This document shows positions 36,669-49,079 of a stretch of 64,000 nt of DNA, piece after piece. The position numbers were made by a program, and so were the translations under genes. The stretch spans positions 1-64,000 of the forward strand of contig JAACJM010000074.1 of NCBI GenBank assembly GCA_013368315.1. Reading direction: 5' to 3'. Numbering within the stretch: position 1 is the first letter of the stretch; every line of letters begins with the position of its first letter. Source of the DNA: Tetrapyrgos nigripes (taxonomy: Eukaryota; Basidiomycota; Agaricomycetes; Agaricales; Campanellaceae). The notes under the pieces were generated by a model. That model was not told the origin of the DNA. It did not search any database and saw only the letters and a list, made by a program, of their open reading frames with translations.

Positions 36669-38803
36669 TTACGAGGCTGAAATGAAATGAAGGACGAGTT
36701 CTTTACACTCCATTTCTGCATGTGGCTATGTCAAATCGTACCCTGCCTTTCCCGTTTGACTAACCCTAATTTTCCTGAACGTGATGTCACAGTTTGTGGG
36801 CGCTATTCTTTTTCTCAGTCTTCCACCATCTGCTGCTCAACAGTTGATGTAGGTGCCTGCACCTCCAGAGACCTTGGCAAATAGCAAGTGGAACATCATT
36901 GGATACCCCTCTCTGACATATTCATTTATTGTTTCATTTATTTCTCCTATGTTTCCGATTCATTGTCAACACCTTTCCAAGGATCAGGTGCGGTGGATGC
37001 TGTGATTTGCAGCAGATGCCCATTGTAGACCAGTATGATCTGTTGTACTGATATTTCTCTCGTTCATCCAGTTTCAAGCCTCTGCTTCTCATCCGGCTTC
37101 TATCTTTTGAACACAGCACCATCCGCCACTTTCCTGATACATTTTTCAGGCATGGTGCGTCGTCACTTCAATATCTACTGCAGGCGTCGCCTTTTCCCTT
37201 GCCTTAACAGGAGATGAGGTGGGTTTGCAGGAAGAGATGTCAATGAGGAGTAAAAATTGTGCTTTGAGAAGGTTATCCACTGCCCTGAAGAAGACAGTCT
37301 TCCCGGTGCTTCGCAAAAGTCGCTCTACCATCTACATCTCAACTGTGGACCATTCAACACCACAAGAAGTCCCTTCCTTCACTTCAGATACCCCACCTTT
37401 TGACAATTCCTTTCCTCTATTCATCAAGACCATTTACCATTGGAGGATCTAACGATGAGTGGTTGATGCTCAAGGATCTGAAGGGGCTGCTGCCAGATCG
37501 TTAGTTTCCAGAGGAGCCGATGTAGTGGGTCAACATTGAGGGAAGGTAGAGACATACTCAGAGAATATGAGGTATAATCGTCTCAGGTGAGCTATAATCG
37601 TCCTAACAACAGTGTATCTTACCTACTCAGCTCATCCACTAGCCTACGTACCTACCATTACACCTCCCAACTACTCATTCTATATCTTGCCCTCATACTC
37701 TTTCTTAACTTACTCATAAACAGACAGCTCTCTCAAGACTCAGACCACGACGACGAAGTGTATGAGAAGTCAGTCAACAGTATATTTGTCCCATTGACCA
37801 TCTCAACCCGCACTACCACTCCACTCCGTTTGAGTTTGCTGTCGACTTGGCTCGCAACTGCCTCCTCTTTGAGCCGCGTTAAGACTGCAGTCTCAATGCA
37901 GGTAGCAGTGTTGTGGAAATTGTTTTTGGTGCGTTCTCTATCTCTGTCTCATTTTTTTGTTTTTGTTTATAGTCAAGTACATTTGTCCCACTGTTATCCT
38001 CAACAACGCCATAAGAGAATCAGCATCTCAATCCATTGACTTTTCCTTGTGATTTCCGTTTTGTCCACTGTCAACTTCACTCGCAACTGCATCCTCTTTT
38101 TTTGTTTCCCCTTTCCCATCCTTGTCATCACAACTTTCCAAGTCTATCGAGTGCCACGTTTTTTCATTGTCTGTCTAACAACTTCACTAGTAGACGTTGC
38201 CAATCTTTAAGGGATTTTTTTTGGTCAAACCGGGATAGAGGAGGTTGGTCCAGTCATCATTATTATGGCTGTAGTATTCTGTAGCTAGATATCTTGTAGC
38301 AACTCAATTGCGAGCTCTGCAAACCCCTTTATTCTTAATATACACCAATGGTCCACGTTACCTTCTGTTGTCCATGGACTGTCTTTTATTTCCGATTACC
38401 AGTGTTTCATTTCCAGCATCTTTCAGGGTCTCATGCGTCTACTTGGTGTCTACTCTCCTTTTTCTTTCTCTCATACCACCATGAAGCTCTCCAGCACACA
38501 TTTCTCTTTCTGCTCCACCGTCCTCATCCTAGCTCTGTGTAAACTTGGACTTCCACTCAGTGTCAGCAACTGCAGCCACGCGGATTGCACCTCTACCATC
38601 AATTTCACGGCATTTCATCACAATCGGTCTTCATCCTTTACTGGGGAAAGGGGCCACTGCTTCGCACAGCAAATTACGAGGCCTCTTTCCCTCAATAAAG
38701 TCTACTAATATCACAATATTCCTACATTAAGTATGTAATTGCTACTGTCAGAGTATTATCAGAAAAATAAGTATGGTATTAAGCATAACAGTGGACAAGA
38801 GCA
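36669..38803. other. No gene recognised; begins with a TTACGAGGC module
   Basis: 36669-36730 is a plus-strand copy of the TTACGAGGCTGAA module described at 16995. Several open frames (for example 37219-37452 and 37587-38039) show no family pattern. Sequence near 38676 again has ATTACGAGGC. Confidence 0.4.
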
Positions 38804-39361
38804 GTGAACACTGATTGCAGTTTAAACAGACTGCACTTATCTGTGCACAATCATTGTGTGGTAATATTTAACTTCACTGATATCAGAGAGAGAATACAAA
38901 GGCAGCTTTTTATTGTCAACGCAAATGCATTTCCTGACAAGGCATATACAGATACATCAGATGTATTGCATGAGCTATTGCATTCAATGGTTCCAACAAG
39001 TAAGCGCAGTGTTTTTTGTGTTAACAATCACTCCGAGCTTCAAGACAGGATGCAACATAATTTTCTGCCCACTAGAACTACTGGTACCTATGAATCCACT
39101 CAGCATTGGGTGTCTCACTTTGTGGAGCCTTGGGCTGATAAATGTCAGTCTTGTCACTCTGACATGTTCCGGAAATATGAGTTTCAAAGATTTCCGAAGT
39201 TTCTACTAATGTCAATACCTTATGAATATGATATGGAGATTCAAAATATCATACATGTGCCTCAAGGATTTGATTCTCAACAATATCACATAAATGGCAT
39301 TATTTACTTTGGAAGACATCACTTCATCACCAGGATGTTTGATGATGGCCAGGAATGGTTA
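38804..39361 (+). pseudogene. USP-type protease fragment, C-terminal half, cut by Tc1
   Basis: One open frame of 186 codons reads RLHLSVHNHCVVIFN, then HWVSHFVEPWADKCQSCHSD (a Cys-x-x-Cys pair), FPKFLLMSIP, then YHINGIIYFGRHHFITRMFD and GQEWLY, where the Tc1 copy enters. Beyond Tc1 the frame continues YDGIGTGIP (40993-41019) up to the Gypsy 5' LTR. The Cys pair, the P.FL..S.P strand and the G.IYFG.HHF...DG box with its His match the second half of USP/UCH peptidases. The catalytic Cys half is absent here; an N-terminal half of a related protein sits at 63335-64000. Probably a fragment of a GCM-MULE-USP type gene. Not functional. Confidence 0.6.
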
Positions 39362-39363
39362 TA

Positions 39364-40990
39364 CAGTGGGTCAAAAAATTGTCCACATGTTTCGCATTTT
39401 TGGAAAGATTGCCAATTTAAGCAATACTGAGTAGAGATATTAAAATGTGGTCAGTGATGGGCAGAAAGCCCTTGATAAACGCTACAATATTCTGTCTGTT
39501 TTGTCTTATTTGGCTTAAAACTCATGGAGATATGACTGATTTAAAATGGTATGTCATTTGGACAATTTTTTGACATGCAAGTGAAAATACAGAAAGTGCT
39601 AGCTCAGTACTTGGTATGCCCTCCTTTGGCCTTCAACACAGCCTCAATCCTTCTAGGCATGCTCCTGATCAATTTCTGACAATCTTCTTCTGTGATTTCA
39701 TCCCACTTTTCAGCTGCTCTGTCCCATATTTCCCAAACTCCAGAGGGTGCTGTGTCATATCCATTGAGCTTGTGTTTGAGGGTTGTCCAGAGGTGTTCAA
39801 TGGGGTTCAGGTCAGGAGATTGAGCAGGCCAGCTCATGCAATGGATGTTGTTGTCTTCAAACCACTTGGTGGCCAGTTTTGACTTGTGTTTAGGATCATT
39901 GTCTTGCTGAAAAATGGCCACCTCTGGATCAACACCCAAAATATCCATGCTCTCCAGAAGGTTGTTCTCCAAAATGTCCACATACTGCTCTGCATTCATC
40001 CTGCCCTCCACCTCTGCCATGTTTCCAACTCCTTCCCACCCCATACATCCCCACACCATGATATTTACTCCTCCAAATTTGACTGTTTCCACCACATTTC
40101 TCTCTCCCAAGGATTCACCCTTCCTCCCCCACACATACTGCTGTCCATCTGACCCATATCGATTGATTTTAGTCTCATCTGACCAAATAACCCTTTTCCA
40201 GTCATCCACAGTCCAGTTTCTGTACTTCTGTGCAAAGTTTAAATGAGCCTTCCTGTGAGCTGCAGTGAGTTTGGGCTTCTTCTTCGTTTTAGATGTGTCC
40301 ACATCATGCCTGAGAAGGGAATTTCGAATGGTTTGGGTGGAGACAGGTTGGTCAAGGAGGGGATTGATGTTTCTGGCCACTTCTGTAGCATTTTCAGCTT
40401 TGCCAGTGTTGATTTGTTGGATAGCAGCACGTTCATCAGTGGTAGACAGCTTTCTAGGACGCCCTGCTTGATGGTTCTCCTTGTCAGGATACATCTCTTT
40501 GGCCAGAGAAGCAATCTTTGACTTGGATACCCCAGTTTTAGCAGAGATTTCCCTGGATGAAGCAGAAGTTTGGAGGAGAGAGAGGATATTGTCTTTCTGG
40601 GTGGATGTGATGGGTCTCATGATTTGATGAGGGCTATAGAACAACTGGATGCCCTTATATATGGTCCAGCTGGCAGCTATGATATCATTATGATGTAGCC
40701 ATTGCATCATTGTACAACTCCACTTATGATGTCATCTATGAGACATCACATAGTTACAATACTGATTTTGAAGTGGCAACTCAAAAAATTGTCCAAATGA
40801 CATACCATTTTAAATCAATCATATCTCCATGAGTTTTGAGCCAAATAGGACAAATAAAACAGATTATTGTAGCTCTTATCAAGGGCGTTCTGCCCATCAC
40901 TGACCACATTTCAATATCTCTACTCAGTATTGCTTAAATTGGCAATCTTTCCAAAAATGCGAAACATGTGGACAATTTTTTGACCCACTG
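39364..40990 (-). mobile_element. Tc1/mariner transposon, copy 2 (1627 bp, inverted)
   Basis: Same length and ends as 10713-12339, in opposite orientation. TA flanks at 39362-39363 and 40991-40992. It lies inside the USP-like frame; removing it and one TA restores ...EWLYDGIGTG. Confidence 0.95.
39604..40620 (-). CDS. Tc1-type DD34E transposase, copy 2
   Basis: Its protein is identical to the one encoded at 11083-12099, including WSDET, QQDNDPKH and LNPIEHLW. The one coding difference found is silent (GAG for GAA). Start chosen at 40620 by the same argument as copy 1 (TATA-like box between it and an upstream in-frame ATG at 40710). Apparently intact. Confidence 0.95.
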   Translation of the reverse strand: MRPITSTQKDNILSLLQTSASSREISAKTGVSKSKIASLAKEMYPDKENHQAGRPRKLSTTDERAAIQQINTGKAENATEVARNINPLLDQPVSTQTIRNSLLRHDVDTSKTKKKPKLTAAHRKAHLNFAQKYRNWTVDDWKRVIWSDETKINRYGSDGQQYVWGRKGESLGERNVVETVKFGGVNIMVWGCMGWEGVGNMAEVEGRMNAEQYVDILENNLLESMDILGVDPEVAIFQQDNDPKHKSKLATKWFEDNNIHCMSWPAQSPDLNPIEHLWTTLKHKLNGYDTAPSGVWEIWDRAAEKWDEITEEDCQKLIRSMPRRIEAVLKAKGGHTKY

Positions 40991-41019
40991 TATGATGGCA
41001 TTGGAACTGGTATACCAAC

Positions 41020-41454
41020 TGTCACGAATCACTGACCTATTCACTTCTTTTCTCTCCAATCTATTCATTTCTTAACTCCACGGACTACTATTCATCTCTT
41101 TCATCTTTCCCATCATCATCTTCTCTGTCTACAGTTACCATCACTTGATCTGACATGTACATCATTTATCTCCTCCAATTCCTATCTCCATGGACATTCT
41201 CACTTATTCACTTACTCTCAATTCACTTCTTTTACTTATATACCAAAGGACCTGTAGTTAGTTCTTTTCTTTAGTCTGTTCACTTCGTCTCCACTCTGCT
41301 CTCAGTATAGTGCAGTGTCGAGTATAGTCAGCTACTCATCCTCTACTTGTCTCTACCACTTCTCTCTCTCTATATCGTCTTATTGTAACTCATCAAATCC
41401 ATTGGTTCATTGTGTGACTTGGGTGGTTATTGCTAAGTGACAATGTTCTTGACA
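41020..41454 (+). repeat. 5' LTR
   Basis: Starts TGTCACGAATCACTGACC and ends GTTCTTGACA, with TGTCA...TGACA ends. Differs from the 3' LTR by about five substitutions and an 8-bp CT-repeat length difference. Confidence 0.95.
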
Positions 41455-41785
41455 CTTGAACAGACTCTCTTACACCCACCTCACAAACAGACTCTACAAC
41501 CCACTACGAATCCTTCCGTCTTCCAGAACTTTCTTATTCCCCATCTCTCCCCTACAGTGCCCCCAAGCCCATCGTCTCTACCCTGTGTGAGGAGCCTCAC
41601 AGGTCGGCCGGCGTGAACAAGCTCAAGGAGTTGTTACACGAAGTCATCCCCCATCTACACAGTTTTGAGACATAAAACCAGACTCGCCGATTCGAGTAGG
41701 GTGGTCGACCGACTCTGTAATTGAAATCTTAATCATACACACTGGCTCTCAACTTTGAACCATTCCTTAACAACCTACAGATCTG

Positions 41786-42236
41786 ACCCCCATCAGAATA
41801 TCACTACAGGATTGAGGACTCAGATCCAAACAGCTTCAAGGATTACTCACAACACGTTAAAGACGCAGTATGAAAACACGCCGTCGCACTCGATAACCAT
41901 TGGATCAAACTAAACAAGAGGACGTGGTTCAAAGGTGAAGTAACCATCTTTGAATACCTTCGAATAAAGATATCCCCTGAGAACGCATCTCCACGCTACG
42001 TGGCGGTCGCAGACACTTGTCATTTCGTCAAATTTGGAAACGCCCATATTTCTTGTTGGTTTGACCACAACGTCTACGAGGACGGTGCTATCTTGGAACA
42101 CTGCCAAGCAGAACACGAAGAATACTTCCAGACTTGAATCCCCAGAATAAACGACTACTATTGACAAAACTGGTATTGAGAAGACGTATCTACGGATCAG
42201 TGGAACCACCTATTTTCAGGACCTGAATACACCAAC
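41786..42236 (+). pseudogene. Extra 5' open frame of the Gypsy element (function unknown)
   Basis: One frame reads PPSEYHYRIEDSDPNSFKDY, then NHWIKLNKRTWFKGEVTIFE, then RYVAVADTCHFVKFGNAHIS and CWFDHNVYEDGA. It is broken only by TGA codons (about 41789, 41872, 42135 and two more near 42155-42175), as if CGA codons had mutated. It lies upstream of gag in the same orientation. I do not recognise the protein. Most Gypsy elements lack such a frame. The similar decay pattern to gag suggests it was once coding. Confidence 0.5.
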
Positions 42237-42722
42237 TAGTGTATGTCTGAGAGTAGAATCCCTAGAATAACTCGATCACAATCACGCGTTGCCTCATGAG
42301 CTCCCAGTCATACCTCCTCACCTCACATTCCCCTCACTTGTATCCGTCAACCCCACACATACCATCTTCAATGACAGGAAGACTGTCACATTTTGATTAA
42401 CAACCAGTGGGACATCTGTCTAAACAATCTGTGTCCAAACCGGCTCTCTGTACACAATCGAGCACTCACCCAAGCAGAACTAGGATATGGCCTAGAACCT
42501 GTACTACCATCTGGACAACATGTCCCACCAGAACCCACTACAGAAACCCAACTCCCAATAAACGAACCCATCCCCGAGCCAGAAATACCACTTCCTCCCA
42601 CTGAACCATGAACTCCCCTTAAAAGATCTCCATCCGATAGCACCCCCAGTGCAATCCAAGAACCCATATCTGTCCATCCCCAACAAACAATCGATTTCCA
42701 GACTCTCTATTCTTCCCTCGGA

Positions 42723-43898
42723 ATGTCTGAACACAATGAACCCACCTCAGCCACCGCTGCCGCAGGAGGAACAAACAGACCCCCTGCGGGGACCCCTTCT
42801 GACGAAGAAGACCTTGCTATCTCTCCTAATAGAACCACAAAGGAAAGAGGAGCTAAACCAGAGAAATTTGCAGGAGAGCAGAACCTGGCAAAGGATTGGT
42901 TAGCCGAGTTTAGCAACTATCTTTGACTCAACAAAAGGGTGTATCCTATGGAGGACGAGAAGATATCACTATTTCTCACTCTCTTCACAGGAGAAGAAGC
43001 AGGACGATGGGTTCACGATATGATGACGAAAATTTACAAAGAAGACAACGACTATAGTGACAGTGACGAAGACTCGTTTAGTGAAGACAAAGACTCATCA
43101 CTAGGATCCAAGAGGAAGAAGAAGTTGTGGATGTTACGAGAAGTGAAACGAGAGTTTCTGTGAGATTTCAAACCAACATCCCGAGAATCCCAAACACAAG
43201 CGAAAACAGAAACCATAAAGATGGAGGGAGCATTAGCAGATATAGATAAGTACAACTCCCAATTCAAACTATACACTAAAGATACTGGCTATAACGACAA
43301 GGGATTAATGAAGTACTATCGAAAAGGACTCCCGAAAGGATTGGTAGACCGAATTTCCTATCTACCATCTCAACCCAAGAACCTCGCAGCACTACAAAAG
43401 GCTGCGGTTAAACAACACATGATTTGGGTAGAAAGGCAAACAGAGAAAGCCTTATGGAATAAACAATGAGGAGAAGGAGGGCAACAGACCAAGGGATCAC
43501 AGAATGTGGGAGGCAGTCGAACGAGAAGTATGGAAGTGAACACCTTCCAAAATAATACCCCAGGTGCATCTTCAAAAACTAAATATCCACCTAAGCTGAC
43601 AAATGAAGAAAGAGAAAAAATGAAACAGGAAGGATGCTGTTTCAGCTGTCGCGAAAAGGGACACACCACATGGAACTGCCCTATGTTTCCCAGGTCCACT
43701 CCAACAAGTTCCAATAACACCGCCTGGAAACCTTCAATCAGATCGACTACAGTCACCACAGGACCCTCGTCTTCCGAGACAAAGACTACAATGAAGGATA
43801 TCACAGAATTCACTGCCAAAATCAGGTCGCTATCAGGAGAAGAGAAGGAGGAGGCAGCAGGATACCTGAAGGACCTTGTAACACAAACAGATTTTTAA
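42723..43898 (+). pseudogene. Gag with CCHC zinc knuckle
   Basis: Forms the retroelement core particle. A single frame starts MSEHNEPTSATAAAGG, has the retrotransposon-gag region (KFAGEQNLAKDWLAEFSNYL, then FTGEEAGRWVHDM), an acidic/basic stretch, QPKNLAALQKAAVKQH, and the knuckle CFSCREKGHTTWNC (43642-43683), then ends at TAA 43896. Three TGA codons interrupt it (42924, 43161, 43467), all where Arg is plausible. Pol follows in a different frame. Confidence 0.85.
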
Positions 43899-43915
43899 AT
43901 ACCTCCCCTGTCACG

Positions 43916-46900
43916 TTGTCAGGAGGAGGAGTATGGACATATATACCAGTGAAAAACAGGCAATACACGAGCCTTATACCCTTTCGTAAGCCACAATTCC
44001 CATCTGAGCTAAGAATCACAGCAATCACTCAAAATCGACAGATTCCCTTGATAGAATTGAAAACGGAACTAATCGGTAAAATAACTGGACGAAAAATCGA
44101 CGCAATCGCTCTACTAGATAGCAGAGCGGAAGGAGTTATTATCAACAACACCTTCGCTCAAAAACACCACTTCAATCGAATTCCCATGGAAAAACCCTTC
44201 CCAGTACAAAATGTTGATGGATCTGAAAACGTCATGGGATGGGTGACACACTACACCATTCAAAATTTACGAATCTATGCACAAAATCGAAAATCCTACC
44301 ACGAAGAAACTGCCGAATTCTATATTACGGACATCAGCAATCGTGATATTATCCTGGGTACCAATTGGTTAGAACACCACAATCCAGAAATCGATTGGGC
44401 GATCTCAGAAGTTAACATGGCACGCTGCGCTGATACCTGTGTACTGGAAAAACCTCCAGTAAAAATCAAAGCTAAGCCGAATACACTTCCCACGAAACCC
44501 AAACAACCTGAAATAGTAGATCCTAGAACATACCATCGAGACTACCAGGTATCATACAAAGAACCCATAGGACACTATAAACCAGTGGCACAACCCAAGA
44601 TAGCGGGGCAACATCGAAGATCACGATCTCGACACACCTGCTCAGAACAGATCAAATTAGGAGCGCTGCTACCCTCAGAAGATACAGCGGGACAATGGAA
44701 TGTCCCACATCAATGGAGTCAACTCGCCATGGAATATATTGACACCCCAAAGGATCAAGACAAAGAATTATCAGAAACCAAGCTGAGTATCCGAGCAGCT
44801 TTTACAAAAGCACAGCAAATTGCTGAAAACAAAACAACGACAGATCAACCGACACCATTAGAAGAGCGAATTCCCAAACAATACCACAATTACTTGTCTG
44901 TATTTGACAAGGAAACCTCAGAACGCTTACCCCAACGAAGTAGTTGGGATTACGCAATCAAACTACGAGAGGATTTTCAACCGCGAACGTGCAAAACATA
45001 CCCTCTCTCACCAAACGAACAAACCGAGTTAGACTCCTTCCTGAACGAAAATCTCGAAAAAGGATACATTAAACCATCGAAGTCACCTATGGCAAGTCCT
45101 TTCTTCTTTGTCAAGAAAAAGGATGGAAAACTACGACCAGTGCAGGACTACAGAGAACTCAACAAGGGTACCGTGAAAAATGCGTATCCCCTACCTCTCA
45201 TCCCAGAACTGATCGACAAACTCAAAAACACACACGTATTCACCAAGATCGATCTAAGATGGGGATATAATAACATCTGGATCAAAGAAGGGGACGAATG
45301 GAAAGCCGCCTTCAAAACCAACTGAGGACTCTTCGAACCAACAGTCATGTTTTTCGGACTAATGAATTCACCAGCAACCTTTCAGGCAATGATGAACACA
45401 ATCTTTAAGGATCTCATTGATCAAGGGAAAGTTGTTATTTATATGGATGACATTCTCATATTCACCCACGATTTGTCAGAACATCATGAACTCATACAAA
45501 AGGTGTTACAACGCTTACGGGACAATGATTTATACGCGAAACCTGAGAAGTGCACGTTCAAAACTGATAAGGTCGACTTCTTGGGTCTTATCGTTTCCCA
45601 TGACACCTTAGCAATGGACCCTGCAAAGGTAGCAGGAGTAATCGAATGGCCAACACCAAAAACGGTGAAGGAAGTACAAGCATTTCTAGGATTTGGAAAC
45701 TTTTACAGACAATTCATCAAAGACTTCTCGAAAATCGCACAACCACTGTTCAACCTAACAAAGAAAGATAATCAATGGAGTTGGGGAACAGAAGCGGAGA
45801 AATCTTTCCAGTCTCTCAAAGCAGCCTTCACATCTAAACCGGTCCTATTGATGCCTGATCATACCAAACCATACCAAGTAGAAGTCGACGCATCAGAATA
45901 TGCAACGGGAGGTATACTCATGCAAACTGGAGATGACAACTGATGGCACCTGGTAGCTTATATCTCCAAATCCTTCTCCGAGACAGAACGAAACTACGAT
46001 ATCCATGACAAAGAACTACTTGCAATCATACGAGCATTAGAAGCATGGCAACACTATCTGGAAGGAGCCCCACATTCGATCAAGATCTTAACCGATCATC
46101 ACAACCTAACATACTTCCAAACGGCTCAGAAACTCAGCTGACGACAAGCATGCTGGGCATTATTCCTCACATGATTTGAGTTTTCCCTCCTCCATAAACC
46201 AGGAAGCCTCAATAAAGCTGATCCATTGTCCAGACGACCAGATCACCGAGTCAGAATAGAGAACGACAATACCAATAGGGTCCTTCTTGATCCTAAATTC
46301 TTCTGGATTCGAGCAACCAGACAAGGGACGGTAACGGCTATAGGAGACATAGAATTGTGTCGAAGGATCAAGGAGTCCCTGAAAAGGGACCTCGAAGTAG
46401 TGAGTGCCCTCGACGTCATATGAAGACAGGATTATATTGTTCCATGGCAAAATCTATGTCCCAGCCGACAACGATCTCTGATGAGACATCATGAAGTTAC
46501 ACCACGACTCTCTAGGGGCGGGACACCCGGGAAGATACAAGACCTACGAACTAGTCAGCAGAGAATTCTGGTGGCCAGGAATGTCAGTGTTTGTTAGAGA
46601 CTACGTAAATGGTTGCGCCAAATGCCAACTAACCAAACCCAATAATCATCCGACCTGAGTCCCCTTGGTGCCCGGTATGTTGAATTCTGCGTGTCATACC
46701 TGCATGCCTGCGTGTCGGTTGTATATAAGCACTATGTATTTAAGTCTTCTAAATACGCATACTTTAACTTTGTTTCCAGACTTAGAGGTTGATTGTTTGA
46801 TTTCCAACGGGAATACAGGGCTATGCATACTTCAGTACCCTAGAAAAGAGAGCATAATGCCTCTGAGAGCTAATTTCTGCTTCATTTTTTGTATCAATCC

Positions 46901-49034
46901 TGTACCTTGAGCCTAATATTATGAACTATGAGTACTACGCCTTGATTTACAATCAAAGACGAGTATTCTGAGTCAATTCCTGCATTCAAAGACTGACACG
47001 CAGGCCTGAGGACAGATGCTCCGATGTATTGAGTGACATGCAGATCGATCGGGCCGGCACGCAGGTCACATGTACCTGCGTGTCGCCCTGCGTGCCACCT
47101 GCGTGCCCGTCCCAGAGTCGTCAAAATGGATATTTGCGCCATAATGAGCACAATACGAGACCTGTCCTACATGTAGCTGACTCAACAAGTCAAATCAATT
47201 TGAAATTCGGGTTTTTCAATGATTTAAAAGCTGACACTGTCCTTTTCAAGTTACTTCCATACCCTTCTTGTTCAACTCGCATTCCCTCTTAGCTCGCATT
47301 GAGTGTGTTTTGTGAGTATCTAATATTCATATATCTGGAGGCTATTTTAATTCTTTTTGGCTCAGATCATGAACATAGGTCCACCGCTGTGGATTGATAA
47401 ACCAGTCTGCATTATTGATGGCCACTATAAAGGATATTGTGGTTCTGTTTGTGATGTCCGGCCATTTCTAAACTGCAGTGGTCTACTGCTTTGAGTGGAA
47501 CTTTTTACCGGGGCATTGATTAACTTCCTCCCTTCTAAAGATATGTACTAGTAAACCTGATTAGAAATGGTACGTACATGCATCCCATACATACACATAC
47601 AGTACAGATAAAAAGGACATAGTGGTGGATGGTGCCATCAAGCATGGGGTACGTGCCTGATTGCAGAGTTGCCTAATGGAGATGGCACGCAGGAGCGCCA
47701 CACAGAATTCATGCAACCGAGATTTCTCGAGTGTTCTTCCTTACTTCTAAGGAGTCGTAGTAGTAAATCTGAGTATAAATGGTATGTACATGCATACTAT
47801 ACTTATACATAAGTACAGACAAAAAGGAAAGTAGTGACGGACAGTGCCATCAAGCATGGGCTACGTGCCTGATTGCGGAGTCGCCTAATGGGGATGGCAC
47901 GCAGGTGCGACACGCAGAATTCACGCAACCGCTTGGTGCCCACCAAAATTCCAGAACGTCCATTCGGAACTATCACTACTGACTTCATCACGGATCTCCC
48001 CAAATGTAAAGGATTCAATGCGGTACATGTCGTCATCGACAGATCAACAAAAACCGTCATTATATCGCCATGTACAAAAACAATTGACAGCGACGGACAG
48101 TCAGCCTCCTGCTTGATCACACATGGCAGAGATATGGGCTGTGGGACAAAATGATCTCCGATCGAGGACTGCAGTTCGCTAGTAAAGTTATGGCCGGGGT
48201 CCACGAAAAACTAGGAATAACATCAGCACTCAGTACAGCTTATCACCCACAGACCGATGAAGAATCCGAACGATACAATCAAGAACTAGAACAGTTCTTA
48301 CGGCTTTTCTGTAATTACCGACAAGAAGACTGGGTGACTATATACCTTACGCAGAGTTCAGTCACAACACTAGGGTTCACTCAGCAACCGGAAAATCGCC
48401 ATTCGAACTCTTGCATGGATATCAACCACGATTCTTCCCTACATTCAACCCAACATCCACTGTACCGACAGTCAAACAATGGCTCGAGAACCTCAATCAA
48501 CTGAGAGATGAACTCAAAGCCAGTCTAACTTCAGCAGCAGAAATGATGAAAGACCAGCATGGAAACCATTCTATACCGTGGACAGGGTACAAGGTTGGAG
48601 ACAAGGTATTACTCAAAGGAAAAAACCTAAAAACGACGAGACCAAAAGCTAAGTTATCTGATCGTTGTCATGGTCCGTTCGAAGTCATTGAAACAATCAG
48701 GCAGGTCAACTACAAGTTGAAATTACCGAAGACCTGGCGAATACACCCCGTCTTTCACGCATCATTGCTGGTACCTTATGTTGAAACAGAAGCTCATGGA
48801 CCGAATTATCCCAAATCACCTGCGGAGTTGTTGGATGCAGATGAAGAATACAATGTGGAAAAAATACTAGATTCCAAACCCACCAGAAATAGGAAAGAAA
48901 CTCAGTATCTCATCAAGTGGTTAGACTACCCTGACTCTGAGAATTCTTGGGTTCCCACGTCAAACCTGTCAAACATAATGAATATGGTTGAAGAATTCCA
49001 TGAGAAACATCCACAAGCGTACCGACACAGATAG
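43916..49034 (+). pseudogene. Gypsy Pol: protease, reverse transcriptase, RNase H, integrase, chromodomain
   Basis: Order: protease with ALLDSRAEGVIINNTF (active-site DSG changed to DSR), RT with VKKKDGKLRPVQDYRELNKG, FTKIDLRWGYNNI and VIYMDDILIF, RNase H with YQVEVDASEYATGG and ILTDHHNLTYF, an HHCC domain (HHDS...C.KC), integrase with TTDFITDLP, MISDRG and STAYHPQTDEESERYNQ, then FHASLLVPYV and a C-terminal chromodomain (YNVEKILDSKP, then YLIKWLDYPDSENSWVP). The chromodomain marks the chromovirus clade, which targets heterochromatin. In-frame TGA occurs at 45323, 45941, 46139, 46172 and 46421, with further TGA near 46485 and 46655; frame shifts near 46437 and 48100. A MITE splits integrase at 46673-47931. 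Confidence 0.9.
46673..47931. mobile_element. Mutator-like MITE (1259 bp) inside Gypsy integrase
   Basis: Starts CGGTATGTTGAATTCTGCGT; the right end reads as reverse complement CGGTTGCGTGAATTCTGCGT, giving ~36-bp imperfect inverted repeats. CTTGGTGCC at 46664-46672 is repeated at 47932-47940, a perfect 9-bp target duplication. Removing the insert restores VPLVPTKIPERP in the integrase linker. The 9-bp duplication fits Mutator-like elements. 47525-47720 and 47736-47931 are diverged direct copies of the right terminal ~196 bp. No transposase is present. Confidence 0.85.
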
Positions 49035-49079
49035 ACAGTGTCCGCTGCCAAACTGAACCGAAACAAGGTACCCGTCTAG

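Noticed and set aside
41455..41475. tRNA primer-binding site of the Gypsy element
   Set aside because: The sequence after the 5' LTR (CTTGAACAGACTC) does not match a tRNA 3' end that I can recognise; self-priming is possible but not shown.
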